Notes under the pieces: generated by a model
The model's database searches: none
The model's input: only the letters and a program-made list of their open reading frames with translations
What the model was told of the DNA's origin: nothing
Assembly: GCA_965224205.1 (NCBI GenBank)
Contig: CBDCYN010000011.1
Location: forward strand, 62,001-126,000
Direction of reading: 5' to 3'
Length of the DNA: 64,000 nucleotides
From: CBDCYN01 sp965224205
Lineage (GTDB): Bacteria > Planctomycetota > Phycisphaerae > Phycisphaerales > Phycisphaeraceae
Program-made: the position numbers and the translations under genes
Shown here: one piece after another, positions 8,638-17,777 of the stretch
Layout of the letters: every line of letters begins with the position of its first letter
Numbering within the stretch: position 1 is the stretch's first letter

Positions 8638-11600
8638 ATGCCGATCTACTTCGACCATCCTCACTTCCTCTGGCTGCTGCTGCTGGCAGTAGTGATCGTC
8701 TGGCTAGGGGTACGCAGCCTCGCCACGCTCGAGCCCACCCGCCGCTGGACCGCCATCGCGCTGCGGCTGGTGGTGCTGGCGATTCTCGTCGTGATCCTCG
8801 CGGGGCCGGCGGCTCAACGGTGGAGCGACGACCTGACCGTCATCACCGTGGTCGACCATTCCGAATCCGTGCGCCGCTTCGCCCAACCGCTGGATAACTC
8901 AAGCAGCGATCAAGGCGGGGTCGTGGACCCTGACCAACCCGTCACGATCGACGATTGGCTGCGGGATTGGGTCAAACAGTCATCGAAAGACCACGAGCAA
9001 GACGATCGGCTGGGCTTGGTGACCTTCGACGGCCGGCCCATCGTGCGGGCGTTGCCGTCCGGCGACTTCGAGCTGGGCCCCGGGACGGTCGATCGACCCA
9101 CCCAGGGCACGGACCTAGCCGCGGCGGTGCGGTTGGGCATGGCGATGTTCCCGCCCGATAGCGGCAAGCGCTTGGTCCTGATCAGCGACGGCAACGACAC
9201 CGCCTCCGGCGACGGGGCCGATATCCTCGCCGCCGCCGCCGAGGCACGCGCCGCTGGGGTCCCGATCGACGTATTACCGGTCGACTACCGCGTGACGAAC
9301 GAGGTCCTCGTCGAAGGCCTCTACGCCCCGTCCGAATCGCGGGAGGGCCAGACCGTGGCGCTGCGCGCGGTGCTCCGCGCTACCCGGCCCGCCGAGGGCA
9401 CGCTCTACCTCGAACACGACGACCAGCTCGTCGATCTCACCGCCGGCGATGGCCGGGGCATCCTAGTCCAGCCGCATCAATGGACGCTTGAAAACATGCA
9501 GGATGACCCAACCGGCGGACCCGGCAACGCGGCTGAGTCACAAAATACTACTCAAACCCCTGCTGAAACCACGAACCCATCGTCACCCCCGGATAAAGAC
9601 GGGCAGATGTACGTCTGGATGAAAAAGATCGACCTGCCCCTGGCCCTGGTGGGCACCAACCGGTACGAGCTGATCTTTGAGCCGTTAGAGGGCAACGACA
9701 CTCTGGTGGCCAACAACCGCGCCGAGGCGTTTACCCTCGTCCACGGCAAGGGCCGGGTGTTGTTCGTCGACCACCTGGGTCCGCCCAGCGGGCAGATCTT
9801 GCCCAAGGCGCTGGCCGAGCACGGGATCGATCTCGACCTCGTCCCCGCTGGCGGGATCCCCCGACGCCTCGACGCCCTCCAACGCTACGACGCGGTGATC
9901 CTCCAGAACGTCCCGGCCGAGACGGTCTCGACCAAGCAGCAGAAGATGCTCGCCCGGTATGTCAACGACCTGGGCGGGGGCCTGGTCATGATCGGCGGCA
10001 CCGACAGCTTCGCGGCCGGGGGGTGGACGAACTCCCCGATCGACCAGGTCCTGCCGGTGTCGTGTCAGATCCCTAGCCAGACGGTATTGCCGTCCGGGGC
10101 GCTGGTGCTGGTACTCGACCGGTCGGGGTCGATGGGCGCCTCGGTGAGTGGGTCGCACTACACCCAGCAGGAGCTCGCCAACGAGGCGGCGGTCCTGGCC
10201 CTTGGCACGCTCTACCCGCAGGACCTCATCGGCGTCATCGCCTTTGACAATAGCGCGAAATGGATCGTCGATATCCAGCCCAATTCTGATCCCGCCGCGG
10301 TCGCTAAAAAGATCCGCTCAATCCACCCCGGCGGGGGCACGAATATCTTCCCGGCTTTAGAAAGCGCCTACATAGCCTTGGGGCCGCTGACGACCCAAGA
10401 CGCCGCCGTGAAACACGTGATCCTCCTCACCGACGGTCAGAGTCAGCAGGGCGAGTTTTACCGCGTCGTGGGGCAGATGGTCCAAGCGGGGATCACCGTC
10501 TCGACCGTCGGCGTCGGCGACGGGGTGAATAGCACACTACTGGCACAGCTGGCCCAGATGAGCGGCGGCCAGTACCACCCGATCTCTGACCCCAACAATC
10601 TGCCGCAGGTGTTTATCAAAGAAGCCCGCACGATCCGCAAGAACGTGATCAAGGAGCAACCATTTACCCCCAAGCTCGTGGCGACCGGGTCCCCGATCGT
10701 CAGTGATTTTGACGGCTGGCCGCTACTGCAAGGGTTCGTGCTCACCGGCATGAAGAACGGGGCCTACACGCCGCTGCTGGGGCCCGAAGACGAGCCGATC
10801 TTCGCCCACTGGCAGGTCGGGCTAGGCCGCAGCGCCGCGTTCACCTCCGACGCCACCAACCGCTGGGCCAAGGCGTGGTTGAACTGGGGTGGGTACTCCG
10901 ACTTTTGGGCACGGACCGTCCGAGCCGTGGCCCGGCCGTCAGCTAGCCGTGAGTTCGACCTCACCACCACGATTGAAGATGAAACACTGCGGATCCGCCT
11001 CGACGCCGCGTCGATGGATCAAAGCGGTGGGGGGCGGTCGACGTCCGCGTCGTTCGTGAACTTTTTAAACGTCGCCGGCACGGTGCTCGACCCGAACGGG
11101 GATGCCCAGCAAGTCATGCTTCAACAAACCGGCCCGGGGATCTACGAAGCCCAAGTTCCCGCAGAAAGGACAGGCAACTACGTGGTGAGTTTGTTTGTGG
11201 ATAACCCGCAAGGATCGCGGCAAGGCAGCGACGGGCGGCGGTTCATCTTCGGCGGGGCCAGCCGCCCGCCCGGCGAGGAGTTGCGGCGGTTTCGCTCTAA
11301 CCGGGCGGTGCTCGAACAGGTCGCTGCGATCACCGGGGGGCGCGTACTCGACCCGTTGCGCCAAGACCCGGGCACGCTATTCAACCGCCAGTCGGTGTCG
11401 CCCACGCGATCGATCCGCCCGCTGTGGCGGCCGTTGATGATGGTCTTGCTGGTGGTGTTTCTGCTGGATGTCGCGGCGAGGCGGATCGCCTGGGATTTTG
11501 CGGCCATGGGGCGATGGGCGGCCGATCGCTACGCGGTGATGGGGCAGTGGCTCAAGCCAAGGCAGGTCGAAGCCGCGGCCACGCTCGAAACGCTCAAGAA

Positions 11601-11880
11601 ACGGGCCAGCGAGGTCGAAGAGCGCCTCGTCGCCTCGGCGGTGGATCAGGCCGCCCCGGTGACCCCCTGGGCGGATCAGAAGTTCGAAGCGGCCCCGGAC
11701 GCAGTCGCGGAAAATGACCTTGCTTCGGCGATCGGGGCGGCCACCGAGACCCAAGGCCAAACACCGCAACCCCAAGAAAGTCGTGATCGGGCCGATGAAG
11801 ACGAGGGGCCCACGACCGGCAGGCTGCTCGACGCCAAGCGACGCGCCCGCCAACGCATGGACACGAGCCCGGAACCATAA
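8638..11880 (+). CDS. Large membrane-anchored protein with two vWA domains and a GATase-like domain
   Basis: Two N-terminal membrane helices (about residues 8-25 and 38-57) are followed by a first von Willebrand A domain whose MIDAS reads DHSES (about 73). A glutamine-amidotransferase-like domain (about 370-480; GRVLFVDH, RYDAVILQN, GGGLVMIGG) comes next. A second vWA domain has MIDAS DRSGS (about 496) and ends near 670. A beta-rich segment, one C-terminal helix (about 928-950) and an acidic, helical cytoplasmic tail complete the 1080 residues. Such proteins are known from Bat/aerotolerance-like and planctomycete MoxR loci; the biochemical role is not established. It leads a cluster with a MoxR ATPase, a DUF58 protein and another vWA protein. 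The fusion of two vWA domains around a GATase-like fold suggests a metal-dependent adhesion or assembly platform. Confidence 0.85.
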   Translation: MPIYFDHPHFLWLLLLAVVIVWLGVRSLATLEPTRRWTAIALRLVVLAILVVILAGPAAQRWSDDLTVITVVDHSESVRRFAQPLDNSSSDQGGVVDPDQPVTIDDWLRDWVKQSSKDHEQDDRLGLVTFDGRPIVRALPSGDFELGPGTVDRPTQGTDLAAAVRLGMAMFPPDSGKRLVLISDGNDTASGDGADILAAAAEARAAGVPIDVLPVDYRVTNEVLVEGLYAPSESREGQTVALRAVLRATRPAEGTLYLEHDDQLVDLTAGDGRGILVQPHQWTLENMQDDPTGGPGNAAESQNTTQTPAETTNPSSPPDKDGQMYVWMKKIDLPLALVGTNRYELIFEPLEGNDTLVANNRAEAFTLVHGKGRVLFVDHLGPPSGQILPKALAEHGIDLDLVPAGGIPRRLDALQRYDAVILQNVPAETVSTKQQKMLARYVNDLGGGLVMIGGTDSFAAGGWTNSPIDQVLPVSCQIPSQTVLPSGALVLVLDRSGSMGASVSGSHYTQQELANEAAVLALGTLYPQDLIGVIAFDNSAKWIVDIQPNSDPAAVAKKIRSIHPGGGTNIFPALESAYIALGPLTTQDAAVKHVILLTDGQSQQGEFYRVVGQMVQAGITVSTVGVGDGVNSTLLAQLAQMSGGQYHPISDPNNLPQVFIKEARTIRKNVIKEQPFTPKLVATGSPIVSDFDGWPLLQGFVLTGMKNGAYTPLLGPEDEPIFAHWQVGLGRSAAFTSDATNRWAKAWLNWGGYSDFWARTVRAVARPSASREFDLTTTIEDETLRIRLDAASMDQSGGGRSTSASFVNFLNVAGTVLDPNGDAQQVMLQQTGPGIYEAQVPAERTGNYVVSLFVDNPQGSRQGSDGRRFIFGGASRPPGEELRRFRSNRAVLEQVAAITGGRVLDPLRQDPGTLFNRQSVSPTRSIRPLWRPLMMVLLVVFLLDVAARRIAWDFAAMGRWAADRYAVMGQWLKPRQVEAAATLETLKKRASEVEERLVASAVDQAAPVTPWADQKFEAAPDAVAENDLASAIGAATETQGQTPQPQESRDRADEDEGPTTGRLLDAKRRARQRMDTSPEP

Positions 11881-11979
11881 CCGGCGTAACCGAGAATGGA
11901 TTGCTTGTAAGGATTGAATCGTTCAATGGCTAATGCTTTGTTCAATCTGTTAGATGAAGGTTTATGGTAGATCGCACCT

Positions 11980-12008
11980 TTAGCCCCGCGTGATTCACGC
12001 GGGGCTAA
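11980..12008. terminator. Perfect GC-rich hairpin between vWA gene and moxR
   Basis: A 13-bp perfect stem (TTAGCCCCGCGTG and its complement) with a 3-base loop lies 100 bases after the vWA gene and 33 bases before the MoxR start. It may be a partial terminator or a member of the dispersed TAGCCCC hairpin family. Confidence 0.5.
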
Positions 12009-12041
12009 GACGGCAGGATCACCCTCAAAGGAGTCTTAGCG

Positions 12042-13070
12042 ATGGCATCCGACCAGACCGATGACCAGCAGGTCCTTGAAGAAGCCGAAAAGTTTAAACA
12101 AACCTACCACGCCGTACGCGAGCAGATCGGCAAGGTGATCGTGGGTCAAGACGAGATCGTCGACGGGGTGCTCACGTGCCTGTTCGTGGGCGGCCACGTG
12201 TTGCTCGAAGGTGTGCCCGGTCTGGGTAAGACGCTTTTGATCCGGTCGCTGAGCGAAGCGTTGTCGCTGAAATTTTCCCGCGTCCAGTTCACCCCCGATC
12301 TGATGCCGGCCGACATCACCGGGACCACGATCGTGGTCGAGTCCGAGACCGGCGGGGGACGGCAGTTCAAGTTCCAACCCGGGCCGATCTTCGCTCAGAT
12401 TGTGCTTGCCGATGAGATCAACCGCGCCACGCCCAAGACGCAGTCCGCCCTGCTCGAAGCGATGCAGGAGCGCAGCGTCACCGTCGCCGGGACCACGCAC
12501 GCGATGGACAAGCCGTTTTTCGTCATGGCCACGCAGAACCCGATCGAGCAAGAGGGCACGTACCCCCTGCCCGAAGCCCAGCTCGACCGGTTCTTATTTA
12601 AACTCCTGGTGACCTACGCCAGCCGCGACGAGCTGCACACGATCCTCGACCGCACCACCGCCGGCCAACAACCACAGATCGATCCGATCCTCGACGGGCA
12701 GGGCATCGTGGGGTTCCAGCAATTGGTGCGGCGTGTGCTGATCGCCCCGCATGTGCAGGACTACGCGATCCGCTGTGTCTTGGCGACCCACCCCGAGGGC
12801 GAGTTCGCCTCTTCGATGACCAAGCAGTTTGTGCGGTTCGGGGCCTCGCCACGCGCCGCCCAGGCGCTGGTGCTGGCCGCGAAGGTCCAAGCCCTGCTCG
12901 ACGACCGAGCGCACGTGAGCATCGACGACGTCAAGCGGGTGACCCTGCCGGCGATGCGCCACCGCATCCTGCTCAATTTTGAAGGCCAAGCCGAGGCGAT
13001 CACCACCGACATGGTGCTCGAGGATATCAAGGAGAACCTGCCGTTAGAGGAAGCGGCCGCGAGGTCATGA
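12042..13070 (+). CDS. MoxR-family AAA+ ATPase
   Basis: MoxR ATPases act as chaperones that mature or activate vWA-domain partner proteins. The 342-residue protein has Walker A GVPGLGKT near residue 57, Walker B LADEINR near 121, the MoxR-typical QSALLEAMQERSVTV, sensor 1 region ATQNPIEQEGTYPLPEAQLDRF, and a C-terminal helical lid. An AGGAG-type ribosome site (AAAGGAG) lies about 10 bases before the ATG. It is followed after 25 bases by a DUF58 gene, the standard MoxR-DUF58-vWA order, so the substrates are probably the vWA proteins of this cluster. Confidence 0.95.
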   Translation: MASDQTDDQQVLEEAEKFKQTYHAVREQIGKVIVGQDEIVDGVLTCLFVGGHVLLEGVPGLGKTLLIRSLSEALSLKFSRVQFTPDLMPADITGTTIVVESETGGGRQFKFQPGPIFAQIVLADEINRATPKTQSALLEAMQERSVTVAGTTHAMDKPFFVMATQNPIEQEGTYPLPEAQLDRFLFKLLVTYASRDELHTILDRTTAGQQPQIDPILDGQGIVGFQQLVRRVLIAPHVQDYAIRCVLATHPEGEFASSMTKQFVRFGASPRAAQALVLAAKVQALLDDRAHVSIDDVKRVTLPAMRHRILLNFEGQAEAITTDMVLEDIKENLPLEEAAARS

Positions 13071-13095
13071 CCTCAAAGCTTTTTGATCACGAACC

Positions 13096-14019
13096 ATGAC
13101 CCAAGCCCCATCGCCAACCCGCGCCCGTGAGATCGACGAGCTGCTGTCGGCTGACTTCATGCACAAGCTCGATCGGCTCGACGTGCTGTCGCGTAAGATC
13201 CTCGCCGGCAAGCTCCAGGGCGAGCGACGCAGCAAGCGGCGGGGCCAGTCGGTCGAGTTCGCCGACTACCGGCCATACGTCGCCGGCGACGACCTGCGGT
13301 TTATCGATTGGAACCTCTACGCCCGGCTCGACCGGCTGTTCCTGCGGTTGTTCATGGAAGAAGAGGATCTCTCGGTATCGGTCCTGCTCGATGTGAGCGG
13401 CTCGATGGACTGGGGCGACCCGAACAAGCTGCGCTACGCCAAGCGGCTGGCCGCGGCGTTGGGGTACATCGGCTTAGCGAATTACAACCGGGTGCACCTG
13501 TTTAGCTTCGCCGACACCCTGGTCGATCGGCTGCCCAACCTGCGCGGCAGGCGGCCGATCCCGCAGCTGCTTGAGTTTTTGAGAAACCAATATGTCCGCG
13601 AAGCCGGGCACCTGACCGCGGTCTGCAAGCGGTTTGCCCTGATGCAGCGGAACAAGGGCGTGGTGATCCTGCTTAGTGATTTTCTAGATAAGGGTGACCT
13701 AAGCGAAGCGTTGCGTTACCTCGCGGGCGATCGCTACGACGTGTACGTGATCCAGCTGTTGGCCCCGCAGGAGGTCGACCCCACGAAAGGCGACCTCGGG
13801 GGCGACCTGCGGCTGACCGACTGCGAAGACGGCCAGGTCACGGAGATCTCGGTCAGCCCGGCCCTGATCAAGCGGTACCAAGCGAACCTCCAGGCGTTCT
13901 GTCAGCACGTGAAACAGCAGTGCCAGCGACGCGGGATCGCGTACATGCTCAGCGATACCTCGATCCCATTCGAGACGCTGGTGCTCCAGTACCTAAGGCA
14001 GAAGGGATTGCTGGGCTGA
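13096..14019 (+). CDS. DUF58 domain-containing protein
   Basis: DUF58 proteins contain a vWA-like fold and almost always accompany MoxR ATPases; their molecular function is poorly defined. The 307-residue product shows the DUF58 signature RRGQSVEFADYRPYVAGDDLRFIDWN near residues 44-70 and a MIDAS-like DVSGSMD near 99. It has no obvious signal peptide or membrane helix, so it is probably cytoplasmic. The stop codon overlaps the start of the next gene by one base (TGATG), indicating translational coupling with the downstream vWA membrane protein. Confidence 0.93.
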   Translation: MTQAPSPTRAREIDELLSADFMHKLDRLDVLSRKILAGKLQGERRSKRRGQSVEFADYRPYVAGDDLRFIDWNLYARLDRLFLRLFMEEEDLSVSVLLDVSGSMDWGDPNKLRYAKRLAAALGYIGLANYNRVHLFSFADTLVDRLPNLRGRRPIPQLLEFLRNQYVREAGHLTAVCKRFALMQRNKGVVILLSDFLDKGDLSEALRYLAGDRYDVYVIQLLAPQEVDPTKGDLGGDLRLTDCEDGQVTEISVSPALIKRYQANLQAFCQHVKQQCQRRGIAYMLSDTSIPFETLVLQYLRQKGLLG

Positions 14020-15992
14020 TGGGTTTTCTCGCGCCTACCGCCGCATTGATCGCCGCCGGGGTCACCGTCCCGCTGCTGACGCTGTTGTATTTCCTGAAGC
14101 TGCGGCGGCGGCAGGTGACGGTCAGCTCGACCCTTCTATGGCACAAGGCGATCTCCGACCTTCAGGTCAACGCCCCGTTCCAGAAGCTGCGTAAGAACCT
14201 GCTGCTGTTCCTGCAACTGTTGCTGCTAGCGGGGTTGCTGCTGGCGTTCGCCCGCCCGACGGTGCGGGGCACGACCCACCCCGGGGACCGGGTCGTGATC
14301 GTGATCGACCATTCGGCGTCGATGAACGCGACCGACGTGTCTCCGACGCGGCTTGATAAGGCCAAGGAATTAGCCTTGGACTTGATCGACAACCTCGGCG
14401 CCGAAGAAGCGGCGACCGGGACCAGCGGCGGGGCGATGGTGATCAGCTTCGCCCACCGTGCCCAGGTCGTTCAGCCATTGACCGGGGACCTGAGCCTGCT
14501 GCGCAAAGCGGTCGATTCGATCCGCCCCACGGATCAACCCAGCCGGCTCGAAACAGCGTTGCAGCTGGTTGAGCCGTTCTCGATGGGGGCGGCGACCGGT
14601 GACTCGGCCGCGGCTGGGGGGTTGGTGGTGTACGTGATCAGTGACGGGCGTGTGCTCGATACCACGCCGCTGGCGTTGAGCGGGGCGGACCTGCGGTTCG
14701 TGAAGATCGGTCAGGCGGCCGACAACCTCGCGATCGTATCGCTGTCAGCCCGTCGCGATCTAGAAAAGCCGCAACGCGTGCAGGTGTTTAGCCGGGTCGC
14801 TAACTATAGCCCTGTTGAGGTCGAGACCCAGCTGACCCTCACGCTCGATGACCGGGCCTTGAGCGTGTTGCCCGTGACGGTGCCAGCTATGACCGGGGAT
14901 CAACCCGGGGTCAAGCCGGTACAGTTCGATTTCACGCTGTACGCGACCGGGCTGCTGGAACTGCGTCACGCCCATGAAGATGCGTTAGCCGCCGACGATG
15001 CGACGTGGTCGGTCGTGTCACCGCCGCAGACCCTGCGGGTGTTGCTGGTCACCGAAGGGAATGCTTTTCTGGAGCGGGTGATCGAGTCGGTAGGCATCGA
15101 GAAGCTCGTGGCGATGCACCCGAAGAAATACGAGGACCAATCCCCGCAATACCTTCGCCGGGGGCGCGTCGGCAGCGAGGAACTTGGTTTCGATGTGATC
15201 ATCTTTGATGGTTATAGCCCTAAAGAACCGCCCGTGGTCAATAGCCTGTATTTTTCAGTCGCCCCGCCATTGGACGGGTTGAAGTTGGTCCCGTGGCAGG
15301 AGGGCTCGGCCCAGACCCAGGTGATCTTGCAATGGAAGCGGGACCACCCGGTGCTGCGGTACGTTGCCCTTGATGATGTGCTGCTGGTCAAGCCGGGTCG
15401 GCTGGTGGTGCCGGATACCGCCGAGGTCCTAGCGACGGGTCAAACCGGGCCGGTGATCGCGGCAGTCACGGCCCAGGGGGTCCACCACGTGGTCGTGAGT
15501 TTTGGGCTTATGCAAAGCAATTGGCCGTTGCAGATCAGTTTCCCGGTGTGGGTGAGCAACGCGGTCCACTGGCTGGGCCTGGGCGGGCAGACCGAGGCCG
15601 GCACGAGCTACCAACCGGGTCAGGTCGCGGTTGTGCCCACAGGGGGACAGACCCAAGTGTTGAGCTACGAAGGGCCGCTTACTCTAGTGGCGAACGCGAT
15701 CGGCCCGACGAAACCCAGTTCCCGATGGGTATTGCCGGTCTTCGAAAAGGTCGGGGTGTATCAAGCCACGCAGGAGTTACCCCAGCCGTGGGATCGGCTG
15801 GCGGTGAACCTCACCGACCCGGTCGAGAGCGACCTACGGCCCGCGGATCAGCTCCAGGTGGGCACCTCCCCGGTCGACGCCGATAGCGAGGCCGCTACGA
15901 TCCGCCGCGAGATCTGGCCCTGGTTCGCCGCTGCGGCGCTGGCCATGCTCATGCTCGAGTGGCTGGTGTACACGCGGAGGATGCACTTGTAG
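14019..15992 (+). CDS. BatA-like vWA domain membrane protein
   Basis: The N-terminus (MGFLAPTAALIAAGVTVPLLTLLYFLKLRRR) is the aerotolerance/BatA-type membrane anchor. A second helix near residues 60-80 follows. The vWA domain has MIDAS DHSAS near residue 96 and extends to about 230. A beta-rich middle region and a final membrane helix (about 636-653) complete 657 residues. The start is set by the ATG overlapping the DUF58 stop; a longer upstream frame exists but would run inside DUF58. Together with the MoxR, DUF58 and first vWA genes it forms a membrane complex candidate of unknown activity. It is the last gene before the accessory island. Confidence 0.88.
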   Translation: MGFLAPTAALIAAGVTVPLLTLLYFLKLRRRQVTVSSTLLWHKAISDLQVNAPFQKLRKNLLLFLQLLLLAGLLLAFARPTVRGTTHPGDRVVIVIDHSASMNATDVSPTRLDKAKELALDLIDNLGAEEAATGTSGGAMVISFAHRAQVVQPLTGDLSLLRKAVDSIRPTDQPSRLETALQLVEPFSMGAATGDSAAAGGLVVYVISDGRVLDTTPLALSGADLRFVKIGQAADNLAIVSLSARRDLEKPQRVQVFSRVANYSPVEVETQLTLTLDDRALSVLPVTVPAMTGDQPGVKPVQFDFTLYATGLLELRHAHEDALAADDATWSVVSPPQTLRVLLVTEGNAFLERVIESVGIEKLVAMHPKKYEDQSPQYLRRGRVGSEELGFDVIIFDGYSPKEPPVVNSLYFSVAPPLDGLKLVPWQEGSAQTQVILQWKRDHPVLRYVALDDVLLVKPGRLVVPDTAEVLATGQTGPVIAAVTAQGVHHVVVSFGLMQSNWPLQISFPVWVSNAVHWLGLGGQTEAGTSYQPGQVAVVPTGGQTQVLSYEGPLTLVANAIGPTKPSSRWVLPVFEKVGVYQATQELPQPWDRLAVNLTDPVESDLRPADQLQVGTSPVDADSEAATIRREIWPWFAAAALAMLMLEWLVYTRRMHL

Positions 15993-16089
15993 CGGTTTGA
16001 ATTGTACGGACACAGAAAATTTCACGCGTGATACAAGCTTGAGAAAAAACTGCTTCCTCACGGTCGAGGCTCGCTGTGAGTACACACGG

Positions 16090-16108
16090 ATTAATCTGGA
16101 TGCGTATT
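16090..16108. repeat. Left copy of imperfect direct repeat flanking the island
   Basis: ATTAATCTGGATGCGTATT here matches ATTAATCGGATGCATATT at 22701-22718 with one gap and one mismatch. Possible attachment-site remnant. Confidence 0.35.
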
Positions 16109-16126
16109 ACAGTGATGATGCTGGAT

Positions 16127-16134
16127 CAATTTTC
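16127..16134. repeat. Left target-site duplication of the IS66 element
   Basis: CAATTTTC immediately precedes the left inverted repeat and is repeated exactly at 17748-17755. Eight bases is the expected duplication length for IS66 elements. Confidence 0.9.
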
Positions 16135-17747
16135 GTATCTGTTTAGCGTCTAGCCAGGCACGGGAGGGCGTTGGATTTTGAAATTCTGATCTGCTGATCG
16201 CGGTCTATAATCGGCCATCGATATAAAGGGATAAGATGGCGTTCGAAGGGCTGGGGTGCCCGCTTCACCATCGGTCAGGACGACACGACAGGAACAGCCA
16301 GGATGGCTCGACCCACCTACGATCAACTGCTTGAAATCATCGCCGAGAAAGACCGGCAGATCCTGCGACTCGAGAAGCGTGTGGCTCAACTCGAAGCTCG
16401 GGCCGGCCAACTCGAACAACGCCTCGAACAAGCCACGCGTTCGACCCAACGCCAAGCCGCGCCGTTCTCCAAGGGATCGCCCAAAACCCAGCCCAAGAAG
16501 CCCGGCCGCAAGGCGGGCAAGGCGTACGGCCCCAAAGCCCATCGGCCCCCACCCCCGCAACCCCCCGACGAGGTCATCGACGTGCCGTTGACCCCGCGGT
16601 GTCCCGGCTGCGGCGGCGAGGCCCAAGAAGATCACGTGACCCATCAGTTCCAGGTCGAGATCCCCCGCCGGCCGGTGGTGCGACGTTTCGACCTGCACGT
16701 GGGTTCATGCACGCGGTGTGGTCGACGCCTTCACCCCCGCCACCCGTTGCAGACCTCAGATGCCACGGGGGCGGCGGCCTCCCAGCTGGGGCCGGACCTT
16801 CAAGCCATGATCGTCCTGATGAAGGACAAGTACGGGCTGAGTTATGGCGACATCCAAGGCTTGCTCAAGCAGGTCTTCGGGATCTCGATCACCCGTGGCG
16901 GTGCGACGCACGTCGTGCTACGTACGGCCCGACGCGGTCAATCTGTTTACGACGGCCTGCGTGACGTGGTGCGTCACAGCGACACGGTTTACCCCGATGA
17001 AACCGGCTGGAAAGTCGGCGGATGGCTGCAGTGGATGTGGGTGTTCGTGACGAAGAAAGTCACGCTGTATGTCATCCGCCCCAGCCGCGGCGGCGAGGTG
17101 GTGCGGGACGTGTTGGGCAAGGACTATGCCGGGCGGATGATCCACGACGGCTGGTCGCCTTACGATTCTTTGGAACAGGCCACGCATCAGCAATGCTTGG
17201 CGCATCTGCTTCGGCGGACGGGCATGTTGCTGGAGCAAGCCACGCGTGGGGCGGTGCGTTTCCCGCGGAAGGTCAAGGCGTTGTTGCTCGATGCGCTGCG
17301 TCTTCGTGATCGACGCGACGCGGGAACGATCAGCGAGCATGGCTTGGCCTGTGCCCGCGGGCGATTGCGTAAGCGGTTGGACCGCTTGCTGGCTTGGCGT
17401 CTATCGCATCGTGGCAACCGAACGTTTCGCAATCACCTGGCTCGCCACGCCGATGAGATCCTCACGTTTCTGTATGAACCGGGGATCGAAGCGACCAACT
17501 GGCCCGCCGAGCAGGCGATCCGCCCGGCGGTGGTCAACCGCAAGGTCTTCGGCGGCAACCGTACGGCTGCGGGTGCTCGTGCTCAGGAAATTCTGGGCAG
17601 CGTCCTGACGACTTGTGATCAACACGCCCACGACGCGTTGGCTTTTCTGTCCCACCTCCTGCGTGCTGCCTCCGATCAGCACCCCGATCACCTGAGACGA
17701 CTCATCTCAACCGCCCAGATTCAACCGGCTAACCGCTAAACAGATAC
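16135..17747 (+). mobile_element. Complete IS66-family insertion sequence (single-ORF type)
   Basis: The element is 1613 bp. Its terminal inverted repeats share GTATCTGTTTAGCG exactly (16135-16148 and, reversed, 17734-17747) and continue imperfectly inward (TAGCC in both). An exact 8-bp direct repeat CAATTTTC flanks it. It encodes only the DDE transposase, without tnpA and tnpB, as in the ISBst12 subgroup. Intact ends, an intact transposase and a perfect duplication indicate recent insertion. The right flank leads directly into the LamG-like remnant. Confidence 0.93.
16303..17739 (+). CDS. tnpC: IS66-family transposase (TnpC)
   Basis: The 478-residue protein begins with a coiled-coil leucine-zipper-like segment (residues 8-45) and a basic, Pro-rich stretch. 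A zinc-ribbon-like region follows (CPGCGG near 102, CTRCGRRLHP near 140). The catalytic core has the first Asp in YPDETGW (about 232), the second in IHDGW (about 281), and the Glu in NWPAEQAIRP (about 403). The C-terminal tail resembles the IS66 C-terminal element. It is full length for single-ORF IS66 transposases. The stop lies inside the right inverted repeat, so gene and end overlap. Confidence 0.95.
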   Translation: MARPTYDQLLEIIAEKDRQILRLEKRVAQLEARAGQLEQRLEQATRSTQRQAAPFSKGSPKTQPKKPGRKAGKAYGPKAHRPPPPQPPDEVIDVPLTPRCPGCGGEAQEDHVTHQFQVEIPRRPVVRRFDLHVGSCTRCGRRLHPRHPLQTSDATGAAASQLGPDLQAMIVLMKDKYGLSYGDIQGLLKQVFGISITRGGATHVVLRTARRGQSVYDGLRDVVRHSDTVYPDETGWKVGGWLQWMWVFVTKKVTLYVIRPSRGGEVVRDVLGKDYAGRMIHDGWSPYDSLEQATHQQCLAHLLRRTGMLLEQATRGAVRFPRKVKALLLDALRLRDRRDAGTISEHGLACARGRLRKRLDRLLAWRLSHRGNRTFRNHLARHADEILTFLYEPGIEATNWPAEQAIRPAVVNRKVFGGNRTAAGARAQEILGSVLTTCDQHAHDALAFLSHLLRAASDQHPDHLRRLISTAQIQPANR

Positions 17748-17755
17748 CAATTTTC
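17748..17755. repeat. Right target-site duplication of the IS66 element
   Basis: CAATTTTC directly after the right inverted repeat, identical to 16127-16134. Confidence 0.9.
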
Positions 17756-17758
17756 TAG

Positions 17759-17770
17759 GAGGGGGTCAGA
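17759..17770. repeat. Short repeat GAGGGGGTCAGA, copy 1
   Basis: GAGGGGGTCAGA here recurs at 22630-22641, at the truncation point of the IS66 tnpB remnant. Motifs of this kind are common at ends of small transposable repeats. Confidence 0.45.
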
Positions 17771-17777
17771 TAAATGC

